Shown here: piece by piece, positions 43,901 through 53,402 of the stretch | Layout of the letters: every line of letters starts with the position of its first letter | Numbering within the stretch: the first letter of the stretch is position 1 | Made by a program: the position numbers and the translations under genes | Assembly (NCBI GenBank): GCA_030446305.1 | Contig: JASUSA010000001.1 | Coordinates: 1-64,000 of the forward strand | Direction: 5' to 3' | From: Clostridiales bacterium | GTDB lineage: Bacteria > Bacillota > Clostridia > Peptostreptococcales > Acidaminobacteraceae | DNA: 64,000 bases | The notes under the pieces: generated by a model | The model's input: the letters and a program-made list of their open reading frames with translations, nothing else | Database searches by the model: none | Told to the model about the DNA's origin: nothing

Positions 43901-44380
43901 TTAACCTTGATATTTCGCGATAATACCTGGAACATCGTCGACAACCAATCTTCCATAGACATCATCATTTACCGTCATTACCGGTGCAAGACCGCACGCG
44001 CCAATGCATCGCGTTGCTTCAAGTGAAAATTTGCCATCTGCAGATGTCGTTCCCACTGAGACACCTGTCAACTCGGTAACTTTATCGATTAGCTTTTGAG
44101 AACCCTTAACATAGCAAGCCGTTCCCAAACAAACACTGATGAGAAAATCGCCTTTTGGTTCAAGTGTGAATTGCGAATAAAATGTCACGACGCCGTAAAT
44201 CTCAGCAAGCGGGACATTTAGCTTTTCCGAGATGACCTTTTGAACTGCCATAGGAATAGCACCGAAAATATGCTGCGCTTCGTGTAACACCGGCATTAAG
44301 GGTCCCTGCATGTCCTTATGCGCTTCGATGACACTTTCAAGCTTCGCAAAATTTTCTGCCGTCAAAAAGTTTTTTGCCAT
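43901..44380 (-). CDS. hndA: NADP-reducing hydrogenase subunit HndA (NuoE-like)
   Basis: A 159-residue NuoE-type thioredoxin-like [2Fe-2S] protein with CLGTACYVKG and RCIGACGLAPV. The start is the ATG with AAGGAGG upstream (MAKNFL), seven codons inside the track ORF. It is the first gene of the hnd operon, under the Rex-like site. Confidence 0.92.
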   Translation of the reverse strand: MAKNFLTAENFAKLESVIEAHKDMQGPLMPVLHEAQHIFGAIPMAVQKVISEKLNVPLAEIYGVVTFYSQFTLEPKGDFLISVCLGTACYVKGSQKLIDKVTELTGVSVGTTSADGKFSLEATRCIGACGLAPVMTVNDDVYGRLVVDDVPGIIAKYQG

Positions 44381-44398
44381 TAATCGTTCCTCCTTATA

Positions 44399-44459
44399 CA
44401 ATCGTAACGATTGAGTTAAAGCAACACCCTAATCGTTTAAATCCTAGTAAATTACTAGG
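44399..44459. promoter_or_regulatory. Two further dyads in the hnd leader
   Basis: CAATCGTAACGATTG (44399-44413, perfect) lies next to the ribosome binding site, and CCTAGTAAATTACTAGG (44443-44459, perfect) lies midway to the Rex site. Both are odd-length dyads like operators. No matching regulator is known to me. Confidence 0.4.
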
Positions 44460-44470
44460 TTTAAGGTTGT

Positions 44471-44488
44471 TTGTTAATAAATTAACCT
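44471..44488 (-). promoter_or_regulatory. Rex-like operator of the hnd operon
   Basis: The plus strand reads TTGTTAA-TAAA-TTAACCT, 16 of 18 against TTGTTAA-N4-TTAACAA. It starts 12 bases below the -10 box, the same layout as the site at 31996. Confidence 0.7.
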
Positions 44489-44500
44489 TTATTCGAAATG

Positions 44501-44529
44501 ATTATAACACAGATTTTTCTGTATGTATA
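44501..44529 (-). promoter_or_regulatory. Promoter of the hnd operon
   Basis: TATACA, 17-base spacer, TATAAT on the minus strand. The leader to hndA is about 115 nt. Confidence 0.6.
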
Positions 44530-44595
44530 CAGCTTATTCGGGATAAAGGAATGTTAACAAATCGTAATATTATTGTATAGAAAATAGCTCAAAAT

Positions 44596-44641
44596 ATGAA
44601 AAAGACACATTTCGCATCAACAGCGATTTGTGTCTTTTTTG
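44596..44641 (-). terminator. Terminator of uvrC
   Basis: AAAAAGACACA...TGTGTCTTTTTT hairpin with T runs on both strands, about 75 bp past the uvrC stop; it insulates uvrC from the hnd promoter. Confidence 0.8.
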
Positions 44642-44712
44642 TAACATTTATTTCGATTACGTTTTATTTTTTTGAAAAATTGGGCTATTTTTCACCTAGC
44701 GAACAAATGTTG

Positions 44713-46620
44713 TTAACTATTCGTAACATTTTCAGAATCGGTTGTATGAAAAAATACGTATATCGCTTCTGCAACATTATGGGGAATTTCTGAAAGTGTC
44801 GACAATTCCTCAACAGATGCCTTCCTAATCGCTTCAATTGATTTAAAATGCTTCATTAGAGCGATTCGACGCTTCTCGCCGACACCTTCTATTTCATCGA
44901 GTTCAGATGCGGTCATCGCCTTGGTTCTAAGTGATTTATGGTATTCTATAGCAAATCGATGGACTTCTTCTTGAACGTCATAAATATAACGATATGCAGC
45001 TCTTTTTTGCTTTAATCCACATAATACACCATCATAATAAAGATCCTCTGTCTTATGATAGTCGTCTTTTACCATCCCGGCTACTGGAATATGCAGCTCA
45101 AGTGCATTCAAGACATCCAAGACGGCATTGACATGTCCCTTTCCGCCATCGATCAGCAAAAGGTCTGGAAAAACAGAGAATTTATTCGTATCAACACCTG
45201 TGTCAGCTGCTATCGCCTGCTCTTCGAGGCCACGTTTAAAACGCCTGTACAACACTTCTTGCATGGCCCCGTAGTCATTGGCACCTTCAATAGTTTTGAC
45301 GCGGTATCTTCTGTAATCGCTTCTTTTTTTCTTGCCGTCTTCATAGACAACCATACTGCCAACTGTATAAACACCCGACGTATTGGATATATCATAAGCT
45401 TCAATGCGATTGAGCGGCAAATTATCCGGCAATCCCAGGAGCACGCGAAGTTCTTCGATCGTTTGCTGCTTAAGAGCGCTTTCTTTTTCAATGCGTTCTT
45501 GGAATTTAATAATGTATTCTTTGGCGTTTTTTTCGACGAGTGCCATCATCTGCTTTTTTTCACCTTTAAGCGGTACGGCAATTTCAACTTTGCTGCCGGC
45601 AAGTTTTGACAGCCAAGCCCCATACGCTTCCCGCTCTTCAATCTCCGTTGATAAATAGATTTCCTTTGGTATAAAAAGTGCACCTGCATAATACTGAAGG
45701 AGAAACGAACTGAGTAGCGCACTGCCGGCTTCGCCTTCGCCGCCAGTGATATTATAAGCCTCCCGACCTTCTATTTTGCCCCCTCTTACTTGGAAGAGCA
45801 TGACGCAAGTGCGCGCTTCAAAGCGATAATAAGCAATAAAATCCTGATTTTTATCATTGTTTTGAATCGCTTTTTGCTTTTCATTCAATGCCTTTAATGC
45901 AATGATTTTATCCCGCAGAACTGCTGCGTCTTCAAAATTCATTTTTGCTGCGGCATGCTGCATCTGCTGTTCGAGATCATCGATCAGCCAGCCTTTGTCC
46001 CCGTTGAGAAAGCGAATAATTTGCTCGATATACGCTGCATAAGCTTCTTTGGTAATTTGATGATTGCAAACACCTGCACATCGGCCAATATGATAATTAA
46101 GGCATGGCCGATCAATTTTGTCTGTGATTTTTTTGCTGCACTCTCTAATTGGAAAAATAGTTTGAATGACCTCAAGGGTCTTCTTAACCTGATCTGCACC
46201 GGTAAATGGCCCAAAGTATTTGGACTTGCCCTTCACAACTGTACGCGTCATAAAAACACGCGGAAAATCCTCTTCAAGTGTGATTCGGATATAGGGATAC
46301 ATCTTGTCGTCTTTTAATAAAATATTGAATCTAGGCAAGTGCTTTTTAATCAAATTGGCTTCCAGCACGAGCGCTTCCGTTTCACTGTCAGTAATAATAT
46401 AGTCAAAGTCTGCAATATTGACAACCATGGTCTGCACTTTTGGCATATGTGTATTAAAACCTCTAAAATAGGAACTTACACGGTTTTTTAAGTTCTTTGA
46501 TTTGCCGACATAAATAATCTCGCCCCGATTATCCTTCATAATATAAATACCCGGCAAATGCGGCAAACGTTTGAGTTGTTCCTTTATATGCTCTTTGACT
46601 ACAAATTTTGATGATGACAT
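44713..46620 (-). CDS. uvrC: Excinuclease ABC subunit C
   Basis: A 635-residue dual-incision nuclease of nucleotide excision repair. N-terminal GIY-YIG (LPGIYIMKDNRGEIIYVGKSKNLKNR), UVR domain (MNFEDAAVLRDKI), RNase H-like domain (LLLIDGGKGHVNA) and C-terminal helix-hairpin-helix (EIEGVGEKRRIALMKHF). The start was moved to the ATG with AAGGAG upstream (MSSSKF). Confidence 0.95.
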   Translation of the reverse strand: MSSSKFVVKEHIKEQLKRLPHLPGIYIMKDNRGEIIYVGKSKNLKNRVSSYFRGFNTHMPKVQTMVVNIADFDYIITDSETEALVLEANLIKKHLPRFNILLKDDKMYPYIRITLEEDFPRVFMTRTVVKGKSKYFGPFTGADQVKKTLEVIQTIFPIRECSKKITDKIDRPCLNYHIGRCAGVCNHQITKEAYAAYIEQIIRFLNGDKGWLIDDLEQQMQHAAAKMNFEDAAVLRDKIIALKALNEKQKAIQNNDKNQDFIAYYRFEARTCVMLFQVRGGKIEGREAYNITGGEGEAGSALLSSFLLQYYAGALFIPKEIYLSTEIEEREAYGAWLSKLAGSKVEIAVPLKGEKKQMMALVEKNAKEYIIKFQERIEKESALKQQTIEELRVLLGLPDNLPLNRIEAYDISNTSGVYTVGSMVVYEDGKKKRSDYRRYRVKTIEGANDYGAMQEVLYRRFKRGLEEQAIAADTGVDTNKFSVFPDLLLIDGGKGHVNAVLDVLNALELHIPVAGMVKDDYHKTEDLYYDGVLCGLKQKRAAYRYIYDVQEEVHRFAIEYHKSLRTKAMTASELDEIEGVGEKRRIALMKHFKSIEAIRKASVEELSTLSEIPHNVAEAIYVFFHTTDSENVTNS

Positions 46621-46687
46621 GGATGCTCCTTCTTTATTTTTTAAAGACATTTCATAAGATAATCGTTATAATAGTAATGATGCCGTT

Positions 46688-46734
46688 ATTTGCACGTTCA
46701 TTACACGGTTCATTGCAGGGCCCATTGCACGGCC
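46688..46734. repeat. Tandem repeat, unit 12 bp
   Basis: Four imperfect units of CACGGYYCATTG lie in the divergent gap between uvrC and the plus-strand membrane gene. No ORF; two TATAAT-like boxes flank it. Confidence 0.55.
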
Positions 46735-46814
46735 CATTTAACAGCATACTGCATTCGCAAATCTGTCTTCACATGGGCAGACCTACAGATCGATAACATT
46801 AGAAAGGTGATCTT

Positions 46815-47489
46815 ATGAATCAAACGACGCGAACCATCATTTTCTTTTCGAGTCTCGTGATGATGTTCTTATATTATCTCATGATTATCCCACGTTTGCC
46901 ACTGGCATTCGATAATGCTGTACTCTATGCAAACTATTCATTTTCATCCTTTTTCATCTGCGTTCCGGCAACACAAATGCTGCTGAGAAGACGAATATTG
47001 GCGCGATTTAAGGATGATCACCTTTATGAATTTCGCATTCACGATGCCATTGCCGTTCAACATCTCATTTATCTCGTCATCGGTTATCTGATGCTTATTA
47101 GGCCCCTGACAGCATCTTTAACAGATTTCAGCAATGTTGAACCGATTAACTGGCTTAGTTTCATTGGATGGCTCGCTGTGGCACAAGTGCTTATTGCATT
47201 AACTTACCGATCGACAAAAGCGCAATTCTGCCGTGAACATATTCTCATCTACGGCTGGGATCTTCGAATGGATTTTCCTTTTGGCAACCCTTTGTACAGT
47301 CATTCCGGTGTTTATGCTTACAGCGATTTTGAATATTACTTTTTTGACGGCAATCGATTAACGCTGAGGCTTAAAGGCGAACTCGGCAAAATTGTCATTG
47401 TCGTCCCTTCTGAAATGCAGGAACAGGTTGGCGAGTATTTAAAAGCACAGCAGCTTGACAAACCAAAAAAACAGCAACATCAATACTAA
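46815..47489 (+). CDS. Integral membrane protein, unknown
   Basis: A 224-residue protein with about four hydrophobic segments (10-30, 40-58, 84-102, 116-136), then a soluble C-terminal part of about 85 residues ending in a Lys/Gln-rich tail (KPKKQQHQY). GAAAGGTGATC precedes the ATG. No motif was recognised. It is one of only two plus-strand genes and stands alone between two terminators. Confidence 0.65.
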   Translation: MNQTTRTIIFFSSLVMMFLYYLMIIPRLPLAFDNAVLYANYSFSSFFICVPATQMLLRRRILARFKDDHLYEFRIHDAIAVQHLIYLVIGYLMLIRPLTASLTDFSNVEPINWLSFIGWLAVAQVLIALTYRSTKAQFCREHILIYGWDLRMDFPFGNPLYSHSGVYAYSDFEYYFFDGNRLTLRLKGELGKIVIVVPSEMQEQVGEYLKAQQLDKPKKQQHQY

Positions 47490-47537
47490 TTACCTTTGCA
47501 AAACCAAGTCTTAACAATCGCTATTGCAATTTTTATA

Positions 47538-47587
47538 AATAGCCTGTAGAGACAACCCATATGAATAACCTGTAGAGAAACCTATAT
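47538..47587. repeat. Two-copy direct repeat of about 25 bp
   Basis: AATAGCCTGTAGAGACAACC... and AATAACCTGTAGAGAAACC... follow each other directly downstream of the membrane-protein gene. Confidence 0.5.
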
Positions 47588-47633
47588 CAATATGCTTCAT
47601 TGACAATTTACAGCAGCAATCCGTTTTCATGCT

Positions 47634-47665
47634 GAAAAGACACCTTATAACAGGTGTCTTTTTTA
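47634..47665. terminator. Bidirectional terminator
   Basis: AAAAGACACCT-tataac-AGGTGTCTTTTTT between the converging membrane-protein gene and uvrA. Confidence 0.85.
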
Positions 47666-47676
47666 ATGATTAACGC

Positions 47677-50600
47677 TTAACTGGATGCTTTTTGACCTCT
47701 TTTTGCCGTTGCGGTGGTCTCAGTCATTTTCTTTGTCTTGGCCGATGCGCTTTTCGCCTCGGCCGCTGCACTTTTCGTCTTAACTGGTGCATTTTTCGCT
47801 TTCGTTGCTGTACTTTTCGTCTTAGCCGATGCGCTTTTTGTCTTAGCTTGTGCACTTTTTGTTTTTACGGCTGATTGATTTTTCTCAGTTGCCGCATCTT
47901 TCATCACTGCTGATATCGTTTTTTTCTTTTGTTTTAAGGGCTTTGCAGCGGCTGCATCTGTAGCTGCAACGGTTTTGCCACTCCGCTTTTTAACTGGTTC
48001 TGCGACTTTTGGGACAAAAGGCTCTTTCGCAAGAATATCCGCAAGAAATGCACCTGTGTAGGACCCTTCCACACGCGCCACTTCCTCAGGTGTCCCGTTA
48101 GCCACGATGCCACCGCCTTTGTCACCGCCGTCAGGACCTAAGTCAATAATATAGTCGGCAGACTTTACAACGTCCAGATTGTGTTCAATGACAATCACCG
48201 TATTGCCAGCATCAACAAGTTTTTGCAGCACATTAATAAGATTGTGAACATCCGCCGTATGAAGTCCGGTCGTCGGTTCATCTAGAATATAGAGTGTTTT
48301 GCCCGTACTCACCTTGCTGAGCTCCGTCGCAAGCTTAATCCGTTGTGCTTCTCCACCGGAAAGTTGTGTTGACGGCTGCCCAAGGCGTATATAATCTAGG
48401 CCAACGTCATGCAGTGTTTTAATTTTACGCTTAATCTTCGGAATATTGGCAAAGAAATCAAGTGCCTCTTCAACCGTCAGATCCAAAACATCCGAAATCG
48501 TCTTGCCCTTGTATTTTACTTCTAGCGTTTCACGATTATACCGCTTGCCCTTGCAGACATCACACTGAACATAGACGTCCGGCAGAAAATGCATTTCGAT
48601 CTTGATAATGCCATCGCCTTTGCAGTGCTCACAGCGGCCGCCGGCGACGTTAAAACTAAAACGTCCCTTTTGGTATCCTCTCATTTTCGATTCCGGCACC
48701 TGTGCAAAAATATCGCGGATGTAATCAAAGACACCTGTATAAGTAGCGGGATTAGAACGCGGTGTACGGCCAATTGGCGATTGGTCGATATCAATAATCT
48801 TATCAATATTTTCAAGACCTAAAATGTCTTCGTGCTTTCCCGGTTTTACGCGACTTTTATTGATCTTTAACGCACAGCTTTTGTAGAGAATTTCATTGAC
48901 CAGTGTACTCTTGCCAGAACCTGAAACCCCCGTTACAACACAGAGTACACCCAAAGGAAAATCTACGTCAATGCCCTTCAAGTTATTTTCTGCTGCTTTT
49001 GTAATGGTAATTCGCTCTGGTCTCGGCAGTCTTCTAACCTGTGGCAAATCAATATGCTTTCTGCCGGAAAGGTACTGACCTGTAATCGATTCTTCAGAAT
49101 TCAGAATCGTTTCATAGGGTCCCTCAGCAATAATATAACCGCCGTGTTCGCCAGCGCCCGGACCTAAGTCTAGGATATAATCCGCTTCAGTAATTGTCTC
49201 TTCATCGTGTTCAACGACGATGAGCGTATTGCCGAGATTCGTCAAACTCCGAAGTGTCTTTAAAAGTTTTTGATTGTCCTTTTGATGGAGTCCAATGCTT
49301 GGTTCATCAAGAATGTAAAGCACACCGACGAGACCGGAGCCAATCTGTGTGGCCAGCCTTATGCGTTGTGATTCACCACCGGACAAGGTACTCGCTGCCC
49401 TGGAAAGATTAAGGTATTCCAGGCCGACATTTTGAAGGAAGGTCAAACGCGCCACGATTTCCTTTAAAATCTGTTCCGCAATTTTTTGTTCGGTTGCCGA
49501 CAAGGCGAGCTGATCGAAAAAAATCAGTGCATCTTTAACAGACATTTCTGTGATATCGCTTATCCGCATACCGCCCACTGTCACCGCCAGGACTTCATCC
49601 TTAAGGCGTTTGCCATGACAGGTCTCGCATTCAATCATGCTCATAAATTCATCGATTTTTTCGCGGATATATTCAGAATTTGTCGCCGCATAACGTCTTT
49701 CAAAGTTATTGACAAGACCTTCAAAAGGACGGCTAAATGAGGTATAACCCGCATACTTACTATCGTATTCAAAAGTAACGACACGATCGCCGGTACCATA
49801 GAAAATCTCATTTTTCAGTTTCTCGGGAAACGCTCTAAAAGGTGTCTGCTGTGTCACGCCATAGTCTTCCAGCATAGCATTAATCATGCTCACATAGAAA
49901 GATCCCTCAGAACTATTGGCAATTGGCAGCAATGCCCCTTCCTCAATACTGAGTTTCGTATCCGGCACAAGCAGTTCAGGGTCAACCTTCTTCGTAAAAC
50001 CCAATCCATTGCAGGTTGGGCACGCACCATAGGGCGCATTGAAGGAAAACATCCGCGGTTCCATTTCAGTAATGCCTTCACCGTGTTCAGGACATGAAAA
50101 CTGCGTATTAAAGGATAAATCCTCACCACCGATAACATCAATAATAATCAGTCCCTCTGTCAATTTTAAAACAGTTTCCAGTGCGTCTGTTAGACGCTGC
50201 TGAATTTCTGGTTTTACAATCAATCGGTCAATGACAACTTCGATGGTATGTTTCTTATTTTTATCGAGATCAATACTGTCTGCGAGATCAAAGGTCTCCG
50301 TATCAATGCGCGCACGTACATAGCCTTCTTTTTTAAGCTGCTCGAGCAGCTTTTGGTGCTGTCCCTTTTTCCCGACGACCACCGGTGCCAGCACTTGAAT
50401 TCTCGTTCCCGCTTCAAGCGCCAGAATTTTATCGACAATCTGATCGACTGTTTGGGGTGAAATTTCAATGCCGCAAACTGGGCAGTGCGGGATGCCGACG
50501 CGCGCGTACAGCAGCCTTAGGTAGTCATATATTTCCGTAACCGTTCCAACAGTGGATCTGGGATTTCGGCTGGTCGTCTTCTGATCAATTGAAATGGCAG

Positions 50601-50847
50601 GCGACAATCCTTCAATGTACTCAACATTTGGTTTCTCCATCTGTCCGAGAAACTGTCTGGCATATGCTGACAAACTCTCAACATAACGTCTTTGTCCCTC
50701 TGCATAGATGGTGTCAAACGCAAGTGATGACTTGCCCGATCCGCTAAGCCCTGTGATGACGACCATCTGATCTCTCGGAATATGGACATCAATCCCTTTA
50801 AGGTTGTGCTCTTTCGCACATTTTACAAATATTTCATTCTTACTCAT
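47677..50847 (-). CDS. uvrA: Excinuclease ABC subunit A with histone-like Lys/Ala-rich tail
   Basis: DNA-damage recognition ATPase of the UvrABC system. Two ABC domains are seen ([12 protein letters not shown] and [10 protein letters not shown]; signatures LSGGESQR and LSGGEAQR), plus zinc fingers ([24 protein letters not shown]...CDVCKG). At 1056 residues it is about 110 longer than usual UvrA. The excess is a C-terminal tail rich in Lys, Ala, Ser and Thr, built partly from six KSAxAKT heptads. The core is normal. The tail probably binds DNA without sequence preference; this is inference. It starts 15 bp after uvrB. Confidence 0.95.
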   Translation of the reverse strand: MSKNEIFVKCAKEHNLKGIDVHIPRDQMVVITGLSGSGKSSLAFDTIYAEGQRRYVESLSAYARQFLGQMEKPNVEYIEGLSPAISIDQKTTSRNPRSTVGTVTEIYDYLRLLYARVGIPHCPVCGIEISPQTVDQIVDKILALEAGTRIQVLAPVVVGKKGQHQKLLEQLKKEGYVRARIDTETFDLADSIDLDKNKKHTIEVVIDRLIVKPEIQQRLTDALETVLKLTEGLIIIDVIGGEDLSFNTQFSCPEHGEGITEMEPRMFSFNAPYGACPTCNGLGFTKKVDPELLVPDTKLSIEEGALLPIANSSEGSFYVSMINAMLEDYGVTQQTPFRAFPEKLKNEIFYGTGDRVVTFEYDSKYAGYTSFSRPFEGLVNNFERRYAATNSEYIREKIDEFMSMIECETCHGKRLKDEVLAVTVGGMRISDITEMSVKDALIFFDQLALSATEQKIAEQILKEIVARLTFLQNVGLEYLNLSRAASTLSGGESQRIRLATQIGSGLVGVLYILDEPSIGLHQKDNQKLLKTLRSLTNLGNTLIVVEHDEETITEADYILDLGPGAGEHGGYIIAEGPYETILNSEESITGQYLSGRKHIDLPQVRRLPRPERITITKAAENNLKGIDVDFPLGVLCVVTGVSGSGKSTLVNEILYKSCALKINKSRVKPGKHEDILGLENIDKIIDIDQSPIGRTPRSNPATYTGVFDYIRDIFAQVPESKMRGYQKGRFSFNVAGGRCEHCKGDGIIKIEMHFLPDVYVQCDVCKGKRYNRETLEVKYKGKTISDVLDLTVEEALDFFANIPKIKRKIKTLHDVGLDYIRLGQPSTQLSGGEAQRIKLATELSKVSTGKTLYILDEPTTGLHTADVHNLINVLQKLVDAGNTVIVIEHNLDVVKSADYIIDLGPDGGDKGGGIVANGTPEEVARVEGSYTGAFLADILAKEPFVPKVAEPVKKRSGKTVAATDAAAAKPLKQKKKTISAVMKDAATEKNQSAVKTKSAQAKTKSASAKTKSTATKAKNAPVKTKSAAAEAKSASAKTKKMTETTATAKRGQKASS
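47735..47860. repeat. Six tandem 21-bp repeats encoding the UvrA tail
   Basis: Six units of the form GTCTTAGCCGATGCGCTTTTT (plus strand), each 21 bp, encode heptads such as KSASAKT. Exact codon-size periodicity keeps the frame. Confidence 0.8.
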
Positions 50848-50862
50848 GTCTCCGCCTCGTCA

Positions 50863-52845
50863 CTATTTTCGCTTTCTCGTCTGTTTCAGTTCAATAATTA
50901 AATCCCTCAACTCTGCCGCACGTTCAAACTGCAGCTGCTTAGAGGCATCATACATCTCGCTTTCCAGCGTTTCCAGGTATTGATTAAATTCATGTTTTGT
51001 CATTTCTTCAATGCGGTCAATACCATAAGGTGCTGTCTCTTCTGCCGCGACGGTTGCTTCAATAACATCGCGAATCCCTTTTTTAATACTCTGTGGTATT
51101 ATCCCATGCGCCTGATTATAGGCTTCCTGAATCTCACGTCTTCTATTGGTTTCACTTATGGCGACATTCATGGATCGCGTCATCTGATCGGCATACATAA
51201 TAACCTTGCCGTGTTCGTGACGCGCAGCCCTGCCGATGGTTTGTATAAGTGACGTTTCCGATCTCAAAAAGCCTTCTTTATCCGCATCGAGAATAGCGAC
51301 CAATGACACTTCCGGTAAATCGAGACCCTCTCTCAACAGGTTAATGCCAATGAGCACGTCAAATTGACCGCGCCTAAGATCCTGAATAATCGTCATGCGC
51401 TCCATCGTCTTGATATCCGAGTGCATATACCTGACCTTAACCTCTAACTTTTTAAAATAATCGGTCAAATCCTCGGCCATTTTTTTCGTCAGCGTGGTAA
51501 TGAGAACGCGTTCATTCTGTTCAACGCGCTTCATAATTTCACCGTAGAGATCGTCAATTTGATTCTTGATCGGCCTGACTTCTATAATGGGGTCCAGCAA
51601 CCCTGTCGGCCTGATAATCTGTTCTGTAATCTGTGCCGTCTGGTCGTACTCATAGGGTCCCGGTGTTGCACTGACAAAAATAATCTGATTGATTAGCGAC
51701 TCGAATTCGTTGAAATTAAGCGGCCTGTTGTCAAGTGCTGACGGCAGTCTAAAACCGAAATCTACCAATGATTCTTTTCGCGTTCTGTCGCCGCCGTACA
51801 TCGCGCGTATCTGTGGAATCGTAACATGTGATTCGTCAATAACCAGCAAAAAATCATCTGGAAAATAATCTAGCAATGTGAACGGCCTACTGCCTGACGG
51901 TCTTCCAGATAGGATTCTGGAATAGTTCTCGATGCCCTGACAGAATCCAACTTCTTTAAGCATTTCAATATCATAGCGCGTTCGTTGATCAATACGCTGC
52001 GCCTCAATGAGCTTATTGTTGTCTTTGAACTGCTTAACTTGGGCATCCAGTTCTTTTTCAATTTCTACGATTGCCGTTTCCAGCTTGTCCTTTGGCGTCA
52101 CATAATGGGAAGCCGGATAAATGGTGATATGTGTGCGATAGCCCAGAATTTCTCCGGTTAGTGCATTGATTTCGCCAATGCGTTCAATTTCATCACCAAA
52201 GAGTTCAATTCTGTATGCTTTTTCAAACTCGTACGCCGGCATTACTTCGATGACGTCACCGCGTACGCGAAAGGTGTTTCGCGTAAAATTGATATCATTG
52301 CGTGAATATTGAATATCGACGAGCCGTTTTAAAATTTCATTTCTCGTCTTGGTCATGCCAGGCCTAATGGATAATGTCATATTGGCATAGTCAATCGGGT
52401 CACCCAAACCATAGATACAGGAAACGGACGCGACAATAATGACATCGCGCCGCTCAAAGAGTGCGGAGGTCGCAGAGTGTCTTAGCTTGTCAATTTCATC
52501 ATTAATAGACGCATCTTTTTCAATATACGTATCACTTGCGGCAACGTAGGCTTCCGGCTGATAGTAATCATAATAGCTGACAAAGAATTCTACTGCATTG
52601 TCTGGAAAAAACTCTTTAAATTCAGACGCCAACTGCGCTGCAAGCGTTTTATTGTGCGCTATAATCAATGTTGGCCGCTGAACGGCTTCTATGATGTTTG
52701 CCACTGTAAACGTTTTGCCCGATCCCGTGACGCCTAGAAGGATACTCGCCCTTTCATTGGCGTCAATGCGATTGGTGATCTCCTGAATGGCAGCAGGCTG
52801 ATCGCCGGTTGGTTTATATTCTGATTTGATGACAAATTTATTCAA
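50863..52845 (-). CDS. uvrB: Excinuclease ABC subunit B
   Basis: Helicase-like damage-verification subunit. Walker [11 protein letters not shown], beta-hairpin [15 protein letters not shown]-like VIDESHVT, helicase motif [14 protein letters not shown], and a C-terminal UVR domain ([13 protein letters not shown]). The start is a TTG with GGAGG five bases upstream, giving 660 residues as in Bacillus; the track ORF adds a false 20-residue extension. It lies in an operon with uvrA under a LexA-type site. Confidence 0.96.
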   Translation of the reverse strand: MNKFVIKSEYKPTGDQPAAIQEITNRIDANERASILLGVTGSGKTFTVANIIEAVQRPTLIIAHNKTLAAQLASEFKEFFPDNAVEFFVSYYDYYQPEAYVAASDTYIEKDASINDEIDKLRHSATSALFERRDVIIVASVSCIYGLGDPIDYANMTLSIRPGMTKTRNEILKRLVDIQYSRNDINFTRNTFRVRGDVIEVMPAYEFEKAYRIELFGDEIERIGEINALTGEILGYRTHITIYPASHYVTPKDKLETAIVEIEKELDAQVKQFKDNNKLIEAQRIDQRTRYDIEMLKEVGFCQGIENYSRILSGRPSGSRPFTLLDYFPDDFLLVIDESHVTIPQIRAMYGGDRTRKESLVDFGFRLPSALDNRPLNFNEFESLINQIIFVSATPGPYEYDQTAQITEQIIRPTGLLDPIIEVRPIKNQIDDLYGEIMKRVEQNERVLITTLTKKMAEDLTDYFKKLEVKVRYMHSDIKTMERMTIIQDLRRGQFDVLIGINLLREGLDLPEVSLVAILDADKEGFLRSETSLIQTIGRAARHEHGKVIMYADQMTRSMNVAISETNRRREIQEAYNQAHGIIPQSIKKGIRDVIEATVAAEETAPYGIDRIEEMTKHEFNQYLETLESEMYDASKQLQFERAAELRDLIIELKQTRKRK

Positions 52846-52854
52846 GCAAACCTC

Positions 52855-52868
52855 CAAACATGTGTTCG
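52855..52868 (-). promoter_or_regulatory. LexA (DinR) box of uvrBA
   Basis: CGAAC-ACAT-GTTTG on the minus strand, matching the Gram-positive SOS box CGAAC-N4-GTTYG. It lies between the -10 box and the ribosome binding site of uvrB. Confidence 0.8.
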
Positions 52869-52876
52869 TTTTTTCT

Positions 52877-52905
52877 ATTATATGATTTTTGATTCCATTC
52901 GTCAA
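52877..52905 (-). promoter_or_regulatory. Promoter of uvrBA
   Basis: TTGACG, 17-base spacer, TATAAT on the minus strand, directly above the LexA box. A second, extended -10 (TGGTATAAT) lies about 100 bp farther upstream and could be another start. Confidence 0.75.
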
Positions 52906-53090
52906 CGCGCGCTTTTAAAGGATCAAAATTTTTTACCCATTTATATAAAATTTGATAGAAAAATTTATAGACCAACATTATACCATGAATTTATGAATAC
53001 CAAGTTAAAAAAAAGAAACAATGTATCGCGAATCGCCCACATTGCTTCTTATATATATGCTCAGTCATCTTTGCAGCACATCAATCTACT

Positions 53091-53294
53091 TCAATTCAAC
53101 AGCCAGAAATGCAGGCCAACAACACTCAAAAGGATAATGGCACCTATAATGCCAAAGAGAATTTTCGTATCGCGCTGTTGAGCGCCGGACGGCTGTTCCC
53201 TTTGCTGCTTTTCCGCAGTATTGCTTGATGCACCGCGCATCGATTCAACATCACTTTGAATGCGTTTGGCATATGTCATATACTTTTTGATCAT
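53091..53294 (-). CDS. Small tail-anchored membrane protein, unknown
   Basis: A 67-residue protein with a hydrophilic N-terminal two thirds (basic start, Gln-rich middle) and one hydrophobic helix at the C-terminus (residues 45-65, LFGIIGAIILLSVVGLHFWLL). GAGGAGG six bases from the ATG supports translation. It lies between ctp and uvrB on the same strand. No family was recognised. Confidence 0.65.
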   Translation of the reverse strand: MIKKYMTYAKRIQSDVESMRGASSNTAEKQQREQPSGAQQRDTKILFGIIGAIILLSVVGLHFWLLN

Positions 53295-53342
53295 TAAAGC
53301 CTCCTCAACCTCAGCCGCTAAAGCTTTGTGAATAGTCCCCGT

Positions 53343-53386
53343 AAAGGCATTGCAAAGGCATTACAAAGGCCTTTCAAGCGCAATGC
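53343..53386. repeat. Short tandem repeat, unit 11 bp
   Basis: Three imperfect AAAGGCATTGC units lie past the ctp stop; flanking GCATTGC/GCAATGC can pair, so it may form a hairpin in the 3' UTR. Confidence 0.45.
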
Positions 53387-53402
53387 TCGCTTGTATATTC
53401 CG

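Noticed and set aside
44710-44730. Another Rex site (TTGTTAAC...GTAACA)
   Set aside because: Half-site spacing is wrong for Rex and it lies inside the 3' end of uvrC.
45055-45609. 184-residue plus-strand ORF (also 30094-30642 and 24374-24784)
   Set aside because: They lie entirely antisense to uvrC, the hydrogenase-like gene and the amidohydrolase, show no family motif or ribosome binding site, and are typical shadow ORFs.
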